DNA from: Hellea sp.
GTDB lineage: Bacteria > Pseudomonadota > Alphaproteobacteria > Caulobacterales > Maricaulaceae
DNA: 45,317 nucleotides
Assembly (NCBI GenBank): GCA_018645985.1
Contig: JABGVR010000133.1
Location: 1 to 45,317 of the forward strand
Reading direction: 5' to 3'
Positions 1-10,350 of this stretch are shown here, in pieces (within the stretch, counting starts at the first letter, position 1; every line of letters begins with the position of its first letter). A program made the translations under genes and the position numbers. The notes beneath the pieces were generated by a model, which had not been told where the DNA came from, searched no databases, and saw only the letters and a program-made list of their open reading frames with translations.

Positions 1-955
1 GGTACTCCCATGTGAAACCAATACCGCCATGAAGCTGTATCGCGTCACCTGCTACTTTAAAATATGCTTCAGTTGCATAGGCTTTTGCTATTAGCACCGC
101 CTCTGTTTTCTCAACTTCAGTCGCCACAGCCGCTGCATAAACAGCTGATTTCGCTGCTTCAATTAAAATAAACATATCTGCACAACGATGTTTTATAGCT
201 TGAAAGCTAGCAATAGACCTTCCAAATTGAACCCTTTGTGAGGCATATTCTAAAGTCATATCTAAACATTTTTGCGCACCACCGATACATTCTGCAGCCA
301 GTGCAATTTGCGATTGAGAAATAATATCTTCAAAGAAATCTAATTCTACAGTTCCAATTAATAAAAAATCAGTATCAGAAACTTTGCTCCAATCAACGTC
401 ACAAAAACTGCGCGTTGGATCCATAGTTTTCTTTGAATTTATTTTAAGACCCGGTGCACTTGCATCTAAATATACAACTTCGATAAGTTTGTTTTTTAAT
501 CGTGATATCAGAATAAAATCAGCCGTATCAGCGTTAGGGGAATTAATACATTTTTTTTCTCTTCCTACATGACCTGAAGAGAAAACACCTTGTATTTCTC
601 CTCTAGCAATTCTTGGCAAATACTCTTTCTTAAATTGAGTTGTTGCAATTTTTGAGATAATATCAACTACTTGTCCACCTGTAGTCAAAAACGGAATGGC
701 GCACAATGAAGCACCTAATTCCTCCATTACAACAACTCGGCCCAAATCATCAAGTCCAGACCCACCAAAATCCTCACTTATTGCAACACCCACCATCCCA
801 AGGTCATGTGAAAAACCACTCCAAGCTTCCTTATCAAAGGCTTTTCCTGACCTATAAATACGCTCAGGCCCTTTTCCGTTTTCATACCACTCCTGTAGAA
901 AACCAGATAAAGCTTCACGTATCATTTCATGATCGCTATTGAAGGGGTACACCAT
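1..955 (-). CDS. acyl-CoA dehydrogenase (FadE-type), C-terminus cut by window start
   Basis: Read by eye, absent from the ORF track: ATG at 955 (minus), open to base 1; MVYPFNSDHEMIREALSGFLQEW...GRSIASFQAIKHRCADM...AIQLHGGIGFTWEY, typical acyl-CoA dehydrogenase motifs. Confidence 0.9.
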   Translation of the reverse strand, partial: MVYPFNSDHEMIREALSGFLQEWYENGKGPERIYRSGKAFDKEAWSGFSHDLGMVGVAISEDFGGSGLDDLGRVVVMEELGASLCAIPFLTTGGQVVDIISKIATTQFKKEYLPRIARGEIQGVFSSGHVGREKKCINSPNADTADFILISRLKNKLIEVVYLDASAPGLKINSKKTMDPTRSFCDVDWSKVSDTDFLLIGTVELDFFEDIISQSQIALAAECIGGAQKCLDMTLEYASQRVQFGRSIASFQAIKHRCADMFILIEAAKSAVYAAAVATEVEKTEAVLIAKAYATEAYFKVAGDAIQLHGGIGFTWEY

Positions 956-956
956 T

Positions 957-1841
957 TTAACTTCCGTAAACTTTTTGGCCAGGCGGAGTGATAGCAACTA
1001 ATTCAGATATTACTTCACCAAGCTCCTCCACATGGTAACGTTCACCTTTATCCTTTATGGGTCCTGTTTTCCATCCCTGGGATATAGAAAGTTTACCACC
1101 AAAGCTCTCAAAACAAATACCGTTAATATTAGAAGACCTTTCACTTACTAAAAAACAAATCAAAGGGGCAACATTTGATGGGTCAAATTTATCAAAACTA
1201 CCATCCTCTGGCACCTTCATCATATCGGCGAATACTTCCTCAGTCATTCCTGTACGTCCTTGAGGCGCAACAGCATTAGCTGTTATCCCATATCTTTTTA
1301 ATTCTGCGGATTGATTTAATGTTAAAGTAAGAATTCCTCCTTTTGCCGCTGAATAGTTTGTTTGGCCAACCGAACCCTGAAGTCCAGCACCTGAACTAGT
1401 ATTAATTATTCGCGCATTGACGTCATTCCCTTCTTTACTTTGTTGACGCCAATATTTTGCTGCGTGGGAACTTATACAAAAGTGCCCTTTTAAATGAACG
1501 CGAATAACTTGATCCCAATCATCCTCAGATAAAGAAGTGAACATACGATCACGATTATTCCCCGCATTATTTATAACTGCATGAAGACTACCGAATTCTT
1601 TAATTGCCATAGCTACGATATCAAATGACTCATCATAACTGGTGATATCATTGGTATTAATAATAGCTCTCCCCCCATTAGAGACAACATCTTCTACAGT
1701 TTTACGTGCAGTATCGGGGTTTATATCATTCACTACAACATTTGCACCTTCTAAACCCAAAGCTAATGCATAGGCTCTGCCAAGGCCCCCACCGGCACCT
1801 GTTATAATTACCGTTCGGTCTTTACAGAAATCAACCATCAT
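957..1841 (-). CDS. SDR family oxidoreductase, probable hydroxyacyl-CoA dehydrogenase of the steroid ring C/D pathway
   Basis: TGAGGGLGRA cofactor motif, NNAG, YSAAKGG; sits between fadA6-like and fadE-like genes. Confidence 0.88.
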   Translation of the reverse strand: MMVDFCKDRTVIITGAGGGLGRAYALALGLEGANVVVNDINPDTARKTVEDVVSNGGRAIINTNDITSYDESFDIVAMAIKEFGSLHAVINNAGNNRDRMFTSLSEDDWDQVIRVHLKGHFCISSHAAKYWRQQSKEGNDVNARIINTSSGAGLQGSVGQTNYSAAKGGILTLTLNQSAELKRYGITANAVAPQGRTGMTEEVFADMMKVPEDGSFDKFDPSNVAPLICFLVSERSSNINGICFESFGGKLSISQGWKTGPIKDKGERYHVEELGEVISELVAITPPGQKVYGS

Positions 1842-2992
1842 TAAAGCCTTTCAATGATTGTTACATTAGCTACACCACCACCTTCACACATTGTTTGAAG
1901 CCCATATCGCACTCCTCGTCTTTCCATTTCATGAAGCAAGGTTGTCATGAGTTTAGTACCTGTCGACCCAAGTGGATGGCCTAAAGAAATTGCTCCCCCA
2001 TTCACATTTGTTTTTTCATGCGGAATATTAGTTTCCTGCATCCATGCCATCGGAACCGATGCAAAGGCTTCATTGCATTCAGCCAGATCGATCTCACTAG
2101 AATTCATTCCTGCACGAAATAATGCACGTTTGGTAGCCGCAATTGGACCTGTAAGCATCAAGATAGGGTCATCCCCCATTACTTCTAAGTGGTGAATTCG
2201 AGCGCGGGGTTTTAGATTATATCTTTTTACAGCATCTGCAGAAGCGAGTAATATTGCAGAAGATCCATCACAGGTTTGACTGGCAACACCTGCAGTAATG
2301 AGGCCATGCGCATCAAAAGCCTCTAATTCAGCCATTCGCTCCATAGACGTATTGGCACGGATAGTTTCATCCTGCTCAAGACCATTAATACTAGATATTT
2401 CTTTATTAAACCAACCAGAATCTCTAGCTTTATCGGCACGTCGGTGACTATTTAATGAAAATTCTTCTAAATCCTTTCTCGAAAATCCCCATCGCTTAGC
2501 TATTTCAGACGCACCATAAAATTGATCAACTGGGGCATCACCAAAACGCTTTAACCAACCAGGAGATGTGTGAAAGGGGTGATCAAATCCTAATTCTCGA
2601 CCCGCTATCATAGATGCCCCTATTGGTATCTTAGACATTGTTTGAACTCCACCTGCTATTACTACATCTTGAGTTCCGCTCATAATAGCCATGGCTGCAA
2701 AATGAACCGCCTGTTGAGATGATCCGCATTGTCTATCTACTGTAACACCGGGAACTACGAGGTCATAACCTGCTACAAGCCAAGCTGTCCGTGCTATATT
2801 ACCTGCTAACGGCCCGACAGTATCCAAACAACCGAATATAACATCATCATATTCGTTTTGAGGAATATTATTTCTTTCTACTATTTCCTTGATCACATGC
2901 GCACCAAGATCAGCACCATGAATGTCTTGTAAGGACCCACGCCTTTTTCCTGTCGGCGTACGAGTTGCATCTATTATATAAGCTTCTGGCAT
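1841..2992 (-). CDS. fadA6: acetyl-CoA C-acyltransferase (thiolase), FadA6-like
   Basis: DATRTPTGKRRGSL, QCGSSQQAVHFAA (nucleophile Cys), NVNGGAISLGHPLGSTG, CEGGG motifs; context with ipd genes. Confidence 0.85.
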   Translation of the reverse strand: MPEAYIIDATRTPTGKRRGSLQDIHGADLGAHVIKEIVERNNIPQNEYDDVIFGCLDTVGPLAGNIARTAWLVAGYDLVVPGVTVDRQCGSSQQAVHFAAMAIMSGTQDVVIAGGVQTMSKIPIGASMIAGRELGFDHPFHTSPGWLKRFGDAPVDQFYGASEIAKRWGFSRKDLEEFSLNSHRRADKARDSGWFNKEISSINGLEQDETIRANTSMERMAELEAFDAHGLITAGVASQTCDGSSAILLASADAVKRYNLKPRARIHHLEVMGDDPILMLTGPIAATKRALFRAGMNSSEIDLAECNEAFASVPMAWMQETNIPHEKTNVNGGAISLGHPLGSTGTKLMTTLLHEMERRGVRYGLQTMCEGGGVANVTIIERL

Positions 2993-3001
2993 ATATTTCT
3001 C

Positions 3002-3898
3002 CTAATTAAAGGTATTACCGGGGCCAAGTTTAGCATCCCCTTGCAATACATATTCCTCTATTTTTTTCATATGGTAGTTTCTATCGCCCCATTCTCCGCA
3101 AAGTGCCCAAACTCGCTTCATGAATAAATGTAAATCCACCTCGTAAGTATAGCCCATCCCCCCATGAACTTGAATTGCAGTTTCTGCAGCCATCATTGCT
3201 GTATCAATTGCAGAAACTTTAGCACTATGAACATTAATTCCACCCTTTATCGCTGCTAATTGAATGATGGGGCGTGTAAACTCAATCTGTGTATATACAT
3301 TAGCTAAGTGGTGTTTAATCGCCTGGAAAGAACCAATAGGCTTTGAAAACTGGTGCCGGTCTTTTGCGTAATCAACGGAAATATCAACCATTCGTTGAGA
3401 CAAACCAATAAGTTGCGCTGCTGAGAGCACTGCCCCGTGATAATTTGCCTTATCACTTTGATCACAAGTACCTTCAACCTTTACTAAATTTCTCAGTGGA
3501 TCAATGGATTTAACAGCAGTGCCGTCTCCAAGGTTATGGTCGATATATTTTCGTAGTTCGGATAACACGGCTAATTGTGAAGACCCAGATATCAATTTTT
3601 CAGGTGAAGCACTAAGAGGAACGGTAATCCCAGCAACCTCAATAAATGGATCTGGTAATCCTGAGTACCCTGCGGCCTCAGCTATAGCCGCCATTAGTAC
3701 TAATGGCTGCCCCATACCTCCATCCTTTTCATGTGCCATCACACCTAAAAGACCAAGTTCAACAAATTGAGGCCATAAACTTTCTACCTTTTGACCCTTA
3801 ACAATTGACCTCATGCGCTCAAAGGTATTTTCACCATCAAAGAAATCCTTAGCGGCATCTATTAAATCTTGCTGGTCAGTTGTAAAACTAAAATCCAT
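3002..3898 (-). CDS. short acyl-CoA dehydrogenase (FadE-type, probable subunit of a heteromeric enzyme)
   Basis: 298 aa; DRHQFSKPIGSFQAIKHHLAN, AIQVHGGMGYTYE; shorter than a canonical ACAD and adjacent to a full-length one. Confidence 0.88.
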   Translation of the reverse strand: MDFSFTTDQQDLIDAAKDFFDGENTFERMRSIVKGQKVESLWPQFVELGLLGVMAHEKDGGMGQPLVLMAAIAEAAGYSGLPDPFIEVAGITVPLSASPEKLISGSSQLAVLSELRKYIDHNLGDGTAVKSIDPLRNLVKVEGTCDQSDKANYHGAVLSAAQLIGLSQRMVDISVDYAKDRHQFSKPIGSFQAIKHHLANVYTQIEFTRPIIQLAAIKGGINVHSAKVSAIDTAMMAAETAIQVHGGMGYTYEVDLHLFMKRVWALCGEWGDRNYHMKKIEEYVLQGDAKLGPGNTFN

Positions 3899-5052
3899 CA
3901 GCGCGGTAACCCCAATACTCGTTCTGCGAGTATATTTCTCTGAATTTCGTTAGTTCCTGCATATATGGGGCCTGCTAAAGAAAACATATAACCATCAAGC
4001 CAACGACCGTTATCAATAGAGTCTAAACCTTCTTCAAGTTCGGCTTGAGCTCCCATAATTGTCATGGCCGTACGATGCAATTGTCTATCCATTTCAGACC
4101 AAAACAGTTTATTTGCACTGGACTCAGAGCTAATTGAGGCCCCTTTCTCCACTCTGGATACTAATTGATAGGTTGCAGCACAAAATCTTTCAGTATCCAC
4201 CCAAGCTTGGATTACTTTCTCACCAATACCACTGGATAGATATTTCTCCCGAGATTTATACAGTTTAACTAATCTAGCCGCAGCAGACTGAAATCTAGCA
4301 GGAGATCTCAATAACAGACCTCTCTCGAAACCTGCAGTTGACATAGCCACCCCCCAGCCACCATGTTCAGGACCAAGTAAGTTTTTGACAGGTACTCTAA
4401 CCTCATCAAAAAAGAGTTCAGCAAAACCTGGATCTCCGTCTAGTTGCGCTATTGGTCTGCGTGTTAGACCATTTGAATTGAGCGGAACAAGTATTTTGGA
4501 TAATCCTTTATGACGACTACTACCGTCTTCGGTGCGGACTAAGGCAAAGCACCAATCAGCAAATACAGCTCGAGATGACCATGTCTTTTGCCCCGTGATA
4601 ATGTAATGGTCCCCGTCTTTTACAGCCTTAGTTCGTATGGCTGCCATGTCTGAACCTGCACCAGGCTCAGACCATGCTTGTGCCCATATTTCTTCACCAC
4701 TAGCCATGGGAGGCAAAAATCGTGTTTTTTGTTCTTCTGTGCCGTATTCCATAATTGTAGGAGCAAGAAGGGAAATACCATTCTGACTGACGCGTAAAGG
4801 AGCGTCTGAACGATAATATTCTTCTTCAAAAATAAGCCATGAGATTAAATCAAGACCCCTGCCTCCGTACTCTTCTGGCCAATTTACATTTCCCCAATTG
4901 TCTTTAGCTAGAACTCTCTCCCAATTGCGATGTTGTTCAAAACCCTCTGCAGTGTCAAAGCTCCTTAGTCTTTTCTTGGGAACATGTGCTGAAAGCCATG
5001 TACGAATTTCCTCACGAAATTCTTTTTGGTTGGATGTAAACTCTATATTCAA
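3898..5052 (-). CDS. acyl-CoA dehydrogenase (FadE-type, full length)
   Basis: AWSEPGAGSDMAAIRTKAVKDGDHYIITGQKTWSS; C-terminal YAGTNEIQRNILAERVLGLPR. Confidence 0.92.
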   Translation of the reverse strand: MNIEFTSNQKEFREEIRTWLSAHVPKKRLRSFDTAEGFEQHRNWERVLAKDNWGNVNWPEEYGGRGLDLISWLIFEEEYYRSDAPLRVSQNGISLLAPTIMEYGTEEQKTRFLPPMASGEEIWAQAWSEPGAGSDMAAIRTKAVKDGDHYIITGQKTWSSRAVFADWCFALVRTEDGSSRHKGLSKILVPLNSNGLTRRPIAQLDGDPGFAELFFDEVRVPVKNLLGPEHGGWGVAMSTAGFERGLLLRSPARFQSAAARLVKLYKSREKYLSSGIGEKVIQAWVDTERFCAATYQLVSRVEKGASISSESSANKLFWSEMDRQLHRTAMTIMGAQAELEEGLDSIDNGRWLDGYMFSLAGPIYAGTNEIQRNILAERVLGLPR

Positions 5053-5055
5053 AGG

Positions 5056-5814
5056 TTATTTCTTTCTGTAGTCAGCTAAATTTCCGGTCTCGACGAAAGC
5101 ATCCCGTGCTTTTTGGCTATCTTCATGCAAATACATTTCATAAGTAAAACCTTGTTCCCATCGATAATTAGCATCAACATCAAATGGTTCAATTCCGTTT
5201 AAAGCTTTTTTAGCTATACGAAGAGCTACTCTAGATTTTTTAGTTAAAATGTGTGCATAATTAAGGGCCTCTTCAACCAGAGATTCATACGGAACTACTT
5301 TTTCTATTCCTCCTAAACGATATGCTTCTTTGGCGGGGATATTTCCCCCAGTCAAAAATGCAGAACGGACTTTTGCAACCCCGAGCATTCGTTGAAGATG
5401 CGATGCACCGCCCATAGCACCACGGTCAATCTCAGGAAGAGCAAAATATGCATCATCAGAAGCGATTACAATGTCAGCTGCTCCACACATAATCACGCCT
5501 CCGCCTATTATAAATTTATGTGCGGCCACAATAACTGGAATTTCACAATGATGAATAGCTTGTCCAGTAAGAAAGTTTCCTTCATTGACTGACACTATTG
5601 CATTAGAATCATTAGCCAGTTCCTTTATGTCTACGCCTGCGCAAAACCCTTTACCTTCGGACCTAATTAATATTACTTTAACATCTGACCTTAAGCCCAA
5701 ATCATTTATAACTTTTGGAATATCATTCCATGTTTTACTATTAAATGCATTAACCGGTGGAAAATCAAAAATAATTTCCGCAATTTCATTTTCAATATGG
5801 GTATGAATTGGCAT
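5056..5814 (-). CDS. echA20: enoyl-CoA hydratase/isomerase family, EchA20-like (ring C/D opening)
   Basis: Crotonase fold; PPVNAFNSKTWNDI, GKGFCAGVDIKE, YRWEQGFTYEMYLHEDSQKARDAFVE resemble EchA20 as recalled. Confidence 0.82.
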   Translation of the reverse strand: MPIHTHIENEIAEIIFDFPPVNAFNSKTWNDIPKVINDLGLRSDVKVILIRSEGKGFCAGVDIKELANDSNAIVSVNEGNFLTGQAIHHCEIPVIVAAHKFIIGGGVIMCGAADIVIASDDAYFALPEIDRGAMGGASHLQRMLGVAKVRSAFLTGGNIPAKEAYRLGGIEKVVPYESLVEEALNYAHILTKKSRVALRIAKKALNGIEPFDVDANYRWEQGFTYEMYLHEDSQKARDAFVETGNLADYRKK

Positions 5815-5815
5815 A

Positions 5816-6874
5816 TTAACTCTCTAATCTTTTTAAACTGAAAGCTGCTGTTTCTATAATATTCTGAATGATTTCAGAACATTTAGGTAGATCGCTAATG
5901 ACACCCGCAACTTGCCCACTTGGTAGAACACCATCATTGGGCACACCTTCCACCATCGCTTTTTGAATAATCATTGGTGCATTTGAAGCCATAAGTGTTT
6001 GGCCAAGCGTCATATCAGTATTCTTTGTCATACCCCAAGCTGTTTTTATAACCTGGGAAACACTCATGCCTGTCTGAGACTTGTATTTTAGACTATTTCC
6101 AACAGCTCTAAATAACAACTCAGCTTTGCTTGAGTCTTCAAGTGTTTTTAAAGTCGGGTTTAAAATCATCCTTTGTGGTAGACCATCTAATTTTTTCGAA
6201 ACAGGTATATTTGTAACCTCTGCTTTCACATACTCCGCTTTAGTTGTATCAGGCGTCGGGCTCTCGGAGCTCATCATGAAACGTGTTCCCATTGCTATAC
6301 CATCAGCACCAAAGGCAAGAGCAGCAGCAAGGCCACGGCCATCTTTAAAACCTCCACAAGCTACTACAGGAACGCCTAAGTTTTGATCTATAACCTGCCC
6401 CAAGAGTAACCATGTAGGCGTTGCCCCAGTATGCCCCCCGCCTTCATGTCCTTGGCAGACCAAAATATCAGCTCCAATTTTTACGGCTTTTTTAGCATGC
6501 CGACTTGAGCCAATTGTTGGAACACATTTTAGTCCAGCATTTTTTACCTTCTCAATAATTTTTGCGGATGGCCCTCTGCCGTAAGAAAGTGCAGTGACAC
6601 CGTAATCTATGCACATGTCGACTATTTTATCTACACCCGGCTGAAAAGCATGGATATTTACTCCAAAAGGCCTCTTAGTTTGGGATTTTATAAATTGAAT
6701 TTCTTTTTCACATTCTTGAGGGGTCATAACTGCAGCAGCTAAAAACCCGAAAGCACCTGCTTCAACACTCGCAGTAACGAGTTGAGATGTAGATACCCAA
6801 CCCATTGCAGTCTGTATTACAGGGTAATCGCAGCCCAACTCTTGTGTCAAAGGGGTATGAAAGGAAGGATGCAT
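5816..6874 (-). CDS. ipdC: nitronate monooxygenase-family flavoprotein, IpdC-like
   Basis: NMO/2-nitropropane dioxygenase fold: PVIQTAMGWVS, CQGHEGGGHTG, ACGGFKDGRGLAAALAFGADGIAMGTRFM; next to ipdAB-like genes. Confidence 0.83.
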   Translation of the reverse strand: MHPSFHTPLTQELGCDYPVIQTAMGWVSTSQLVTASVEAGAFGFLAAAVMTPQECEKEIQFIKSQTKRPFGVNIHAFQPGVDKIVDMCIDYGVTALSYGRGPSAKIIEKVKNAGLKCVPTIGSSRHAKKAVKIGADILVCQGHEGGGHTGATPTWLLLGQVIDQNLGVPVVACGGFKDGRGLAAALAFGADGIAMGTRFMMSSESPTPDTTKAEYVKAEVTNIPVSKKLDGLPQRMILNPTLKTLEDSSKAELLFRAVGNSLKYKSQTGMSVSQVIKTAWGMTKNTDMTLGQTLMASNAPMIIQKAMVEGVPNDGVLPSGQVAGVISDLPKCSEIIQNIIETAAFSLKRLES

Positions 6875-7771
6875 TCAATTCTCTTTATTTTTATTTGACT
6901 TTGCCATTTTCTTTCCATCAAACCCGGCAATGTAATCACCCTTAACGATAGTATTATTAGCATGTGCGAAATGATGGTAACCAAATACCATATCCATGCC
7001 CGAACGTTTCCCTTGAAGGTCTTCGATATGATTGCAAGCCTGTTTGGTTAAAGCCATAGCTAACCGAGGTTGTTGAGATATTTTTTTAGCCCAATCTACT
7101 GTAGCTTGATCTAGCTCACTGCGTGGTACTATCTTGTTAATCATACCTGCAGACAACACGCGTTCAGCAGTCCAGCGCTCTCCAAGCAACAAAAACTCTT
7201 TTGCAAGCCGTATATTAAGCTCGAAAGGATGAGCAAAATATTCTACACCAGGGAAGCCCATCTGCACCACAGGATCCTGGAAAAAAGCGTCATCAGAGGC
7301 TATAATTAAGTCACACACCCAAGCCAGCATCAACCCACCAGCTATGCAACCTCCCTGAACTTGAGCTATTGTAGGCTTTGGCACAGCCCTCCACCGTCTA
7401 CAAAACTCCAGATATACCTCTTGTTCACGGACATAAGCTTTTTCAGCTCCTGGTTTGTTATCATGATTATAATTCATAGAGCGCCTATCATCTCTACCTA
7501 GATGAAAGTCCCGCCCTGGTGTTCCTATGTCATGGCCTGCAGAAAAATGTTTGCCATTAGCCTTTAGAACAATAACTTTTACGCCATCATCCGACGTAGC
7601 CTTCAAAAAAGCATCGTCAAGCGCATAGAGCATCTGAGAGTTTTGGCTATTATGATATTTTGTTCGGTTTAAAGTTAAAAAAGCAATATTATCTTTCTTT
7701 TGATAGATTACTGGGCTTTCCTCTTCATAAACAACATCCACATCGACCTTTGGTATCGTTTCATTATTCAT
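6875..7771 (-). CDS. enoyl-CoA hydratase/isomerase family protein
   Basis: Crotonase motifs: NGKHFSAGHDIGTPGRD, QGGCIAGGLMLAWVCDLIIASDDAFFQDP. Confidence 0.88.
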   Translation of the reverse strand: MNNETIPKVDVDVVYEEESPVIYQKKDNIAFLTLNRTKYHNSQNSQMLYALDDAFLKATSDDGVKVIVLKANGKHFSAGHDIGTPGRDFHLGRDDRRSMNYNHDNKPGAEKAYVREQEVYLEFCRRWRAVPKPTIAQVQGGCIAGGLMLAWVCDLIIASDDAFFQDPVVQMGFPGVEYFAHPFELNIRLAKEFLLLGERWTAERVLSAGMINKIVPRSELDQATVDWAKKISQQPRLAMALTKQACNHIEDLQGKRSGMDMVFGYHHFAHANNTIVKGDYIAGFDGKKMAKSNKNKEN

Positions 7772-8565
7772 TACAACCTCCGTCCATTTGGGTTATCCTT
7801 GAAAATATTTTTACGCAGGTTATTTGGATCTAAACTATCAATTATAGCAAGCTCAATTTCAGTCGGTGCTACAGTCTCAGACAAATCCTTTGGTCTTATT
7901 AACTCAAATCCAGTATTATCCTGCACTTCATCAAAAGTAACCCCTGGATGGAGAGACCTAACACGAATAGCTTTATTTTCACCTTCAAAGTCTAGAACAC
8001 AAAGATTAGTTATTATCCTTCTATGGTCCAGACCTTTAGGAAAAATTCCATTGGGGTATCGTGCAGAGTTATAACCAGCTCCGCTGACCATATCTACTTC
8101 TCCGGGCACAAATGCACGCTTATTGTGGCTTTGAAAAAACATTGATGTTCGGTTATTCACAGTATTTCCGGGTAAACCTCTGACCCCTAGCATTGTTACT
8201 TTCGGTGAGGAATAATCCCCTATGCAGGATAAATTCATTTGCCCATATTGGTCTACCTGAACAGGTCCTACAAAAGCATGTCTATTACCCTTAGCAATCA
8301 AGTCAAATACACGCTCATAACCAATCGCACCCTCCTTAAGTGGCATATAACCATTTCTTGGACCAACAGGTACTGGTTCATGAGCAAAATAATACTCGCC
8401 ATCGCTCATCATTAAACCTGGTAAAAAAGTTTTCTTTGCTAATGACCCTGCAAGCCTTGGCACTAAACCAATTACCGTTGCAAACACCTCTGGTGTTTCA
8501 TCGCGAAAAATATCGGATCCTGCGGTTATACAAAGTTCGGCTAATGAAAATTCAGTCATATGCAT
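7771..8565 (-). CDS. ipdB: CoA-transferase family beta subunit, IpdB-like (ring-opening hydrolase)
   Basis: Adjacent to IpdA-like subunit; FVGPVQVDQYGQMNLSCIGDY, GVRGLPGNTVNNRT. Confidence 0.85.
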   Translation of the reverse strand: MHMTEFSLAELCITAGSDIFRDETPEVFATVIGLVPRLAGSLAKKTFLPGLMMSDGEYYFAHEPVPVGPRNGYMPLKEGAIGYERVFDLIAKGNRHAFVGPVQVDQYGQMNLSCIGDYSSPKVTMLGVRGLPGNTVNNRTSMFFQSHNKRAFVPGEVDMVSGAGYNSARYPNGIFPKGLDHRRIITNLCVLDFEGENKAIRVRSLHPGVTFDEVQDNTGFELIRPKDLSETVAPTEIELAIIDSLDPNNLRKNIFKDNPNGRRL

Positions 8566-8568
8566 TCC

Positions 8569-9447
8569 TTAAAATACTGGAAGCGGTAGCTGTGAAATTT
8601 TTTCCACCCCCCCTACCGACCCAATATAATCTTCACAATTAATAAACTCCTCGACATATTGTGACCAACCCTCTTTAGCCCTTGAGGAATACAATTTTAA
8701 ATGATCAACATCGATACCGTAATCAGGTCCATTGCTAGTGGGGTGGGCACCAAATGGAACCTCAGAAACACCAGCTACCAAGCTTCTTTCTATCGGCATT
8801 CGCATTATCTTATAATCATCGTTAAAACTCGATGTAGGAACAATTTTTTCTGCTGTTAGATATGATACATCCGCAGCACGGCAAAACCACTCATCAAAAA
8901 AAACATCCGGTCCTGATATAAAGCTATTTCCAAGCTTATCTGCTTCCGTAACATGGCATAACGCGACATCTAACTTTATGGCAGGCATGGCTACGTAATT
9001 ATCACTACTGTATGGACTCTGTATAACTTTTATCTCAGGATTATGAGTTAGCACGTCAGTCCCTAGGCCAGCTACACAAGGTAAAAAGTCTAATCGTGCT
9101 GCGGCGGCCTTGAGACCTAACTGAAACATACCTTCATCTACCTCCATTACTTCAAACTCGCCTGCAGAACGTGCACGCCTAAAATGGGCTTCCAGGGGAA
9201 TAACATCGAGAGAAACAAATCCAAATATGAGTTTTTTAATTTTCTTCGCACTTGCAAGCATTCCCACATCGCAGCCGCCATAAGACACGATTGTCAGGTC
9301 TTTGAGGTCCGACTTTACTATTTCCCTAATTAGATGCATTGGCTTACGTCTGGCTCCCCAACCTCCAATACCTATTGTCATACCGTCTTCAATCTGACTC
9401 ACTATTTTCTCGGGAGTCATACACTTATTAATTTCAAAACTACTCAT
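8569..9447 (-). CDS. ipdA: CoA-transferase family alpha subunit, IpdA-like
   Basis: IEDGMTIGIGGWGARRKPMHLIREIVKSDLKDLTIVSYGG...GFVSLD...EVDEGMFQLGLKAAAARLDFLP resembles IpdA as recalled. Confidence 0.87.
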   Translation of the reverse strand: MSSFEINKCMTPEKIVSQIEDGMTIGIGGWGARRKPMHLIREIVKSDLKDLTIVSYGGCDVGMLASAKKIKKLIFGFVSLDVIPLEAHFRRARSAGEFEVMEVDEGMFQLGLKAAAARLDFLPCVAGLGTDVLTHNPEIKVIQSPYSSDNYVAMPAIKLDVALCHVTEADKLGNSFISGPDVFFDEWFCRAADVSYLTAEKIVPTSSFNDDYKIMRMPIERSLVAGVSEVPFGAHPTSNGPDYGIDVDHLKLYSSRAKEGWSQYVEEFINCEDYIGSVGGVEKISQLPLPVF

Positions 9448-9448
9448 A

Positions 9449-10348
9449 TTAACCTACTACTGGAAAATCATACTCATGACCCCAAATATCACCAATTACT
9501 GATTTTGTAGGCTCATAAATATCCCAGTTCTCAATCTGCTTTCCATCATATCCGACTTCAAATCCAATGCCTCCAGGGGCAAAGAAATAAAAACTTATCA
9601 TTTCATCGTTTGCATGTCGGCCTAAAGAAGCAAAAATATGAAGACCCGCTGCTTTTACACGGTCTAAACAGTGACCAACTTCATCCATACTGTTCATTTC
9701 TGCCATTAAATGAATTACTCCAGTCGGATTTGGAAAGTTATAAAGACCAAGTGTATGATGTCGTGGGTTATCACTATGCATAAAATAAATTCGTTGCTCT
9801 GGCATTTCAGGGGCAAAAGCAGGTAAAGTTAAATCATCACTAACGCCAAACCCCATTAGGTCCTCATAAAAACTTATTGTTGTTTCATTTTCAGGTGCCG
9901 GGAGCACCATATGGCCCAACCCCATAGCGCCAGTAATAAATTTTCTTATGCCGTGCCCAGGGAGAAAACTCTTATCAGGGGCACGGCCATAAAAAATTTC
10001 AACAGTATTTCCAGATGGGTCTTTAACAGATACGAAAGCCTCAACAGCTCGGCAATCAGCTTCAGCCTTAGTTCCGCGATAAACATCAATACCCGATCCT
10101 TCAAATAGTTCTATTTGGTTTTCAAAATCAGACTTTGATGAGATCTCATAACCTCCGGCTAAAAATCGATCCTTATTACCTTTTCTGACCATATAGCGGA
10201 AAGGAGCATTATCCATCCTTAGGTATTTAGTGCCAATTTCACCGAAAGAATCTGCTTCCCCAAAACCTAAAATATCTTGAGCAAATTTTGACCATTTTGC
10301 TGGGTCCTGCATTTCCAAGATCACATACCCTAAATTCATTATCCCCAT
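9449..10348 (-). CDS. hsaC: extradiol ring-cleavage dioxygenase, HsaC/BphC-like
   Basis: Two-domain type I extradiol dioxygenase; candidate iron ligands in GLGHMVL, PRHHTLGL and GIGFEVGYDG. Confidence 0.88.
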   Translation of the reverse strand: MGIMNLGYVILEMQDPAKWSKFAQDILGFGEADSFGEIGTKYLRMDNAPFRYMVRKGNKDRFLAGGYEISSKSDFENQIELFEGSGIDVYRGTKAEADCRAVEAFVSVKDPSGNTVEIFYGRAPDKSFLPGHGIRKFITGAMGLGHMVLPAPENETTISFYEDLMGFGVSDDLTLPAFAPEMPEQRIYFMHSDNPRHHTLGLYNFPNPTGVIHLMAEMNSMDEVGHCLDRVKAAGLHIFASLGRHANDEMISFYFFAPGGIGFEVGYDGKQIENWDIYEPTKSVIGDIWGHEYDFPVVG

Positions 10349-10350
10349 AA

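Noticed and set aside
384-942. Plus-strand ORFs of 62 and 78 aa at 384-572 and 706-942
   Set aside because: They lie antisense to the truncated acyl-CoA dehydrogenase (955 to 1, minus), which has clear family motifs.
4620-4829. 69-aa minus-strand ORF inside the FadE gene
   Set aside because: Alternative frame of a well-supported acyl-CoA dehydrogenase; no recognisable motif.
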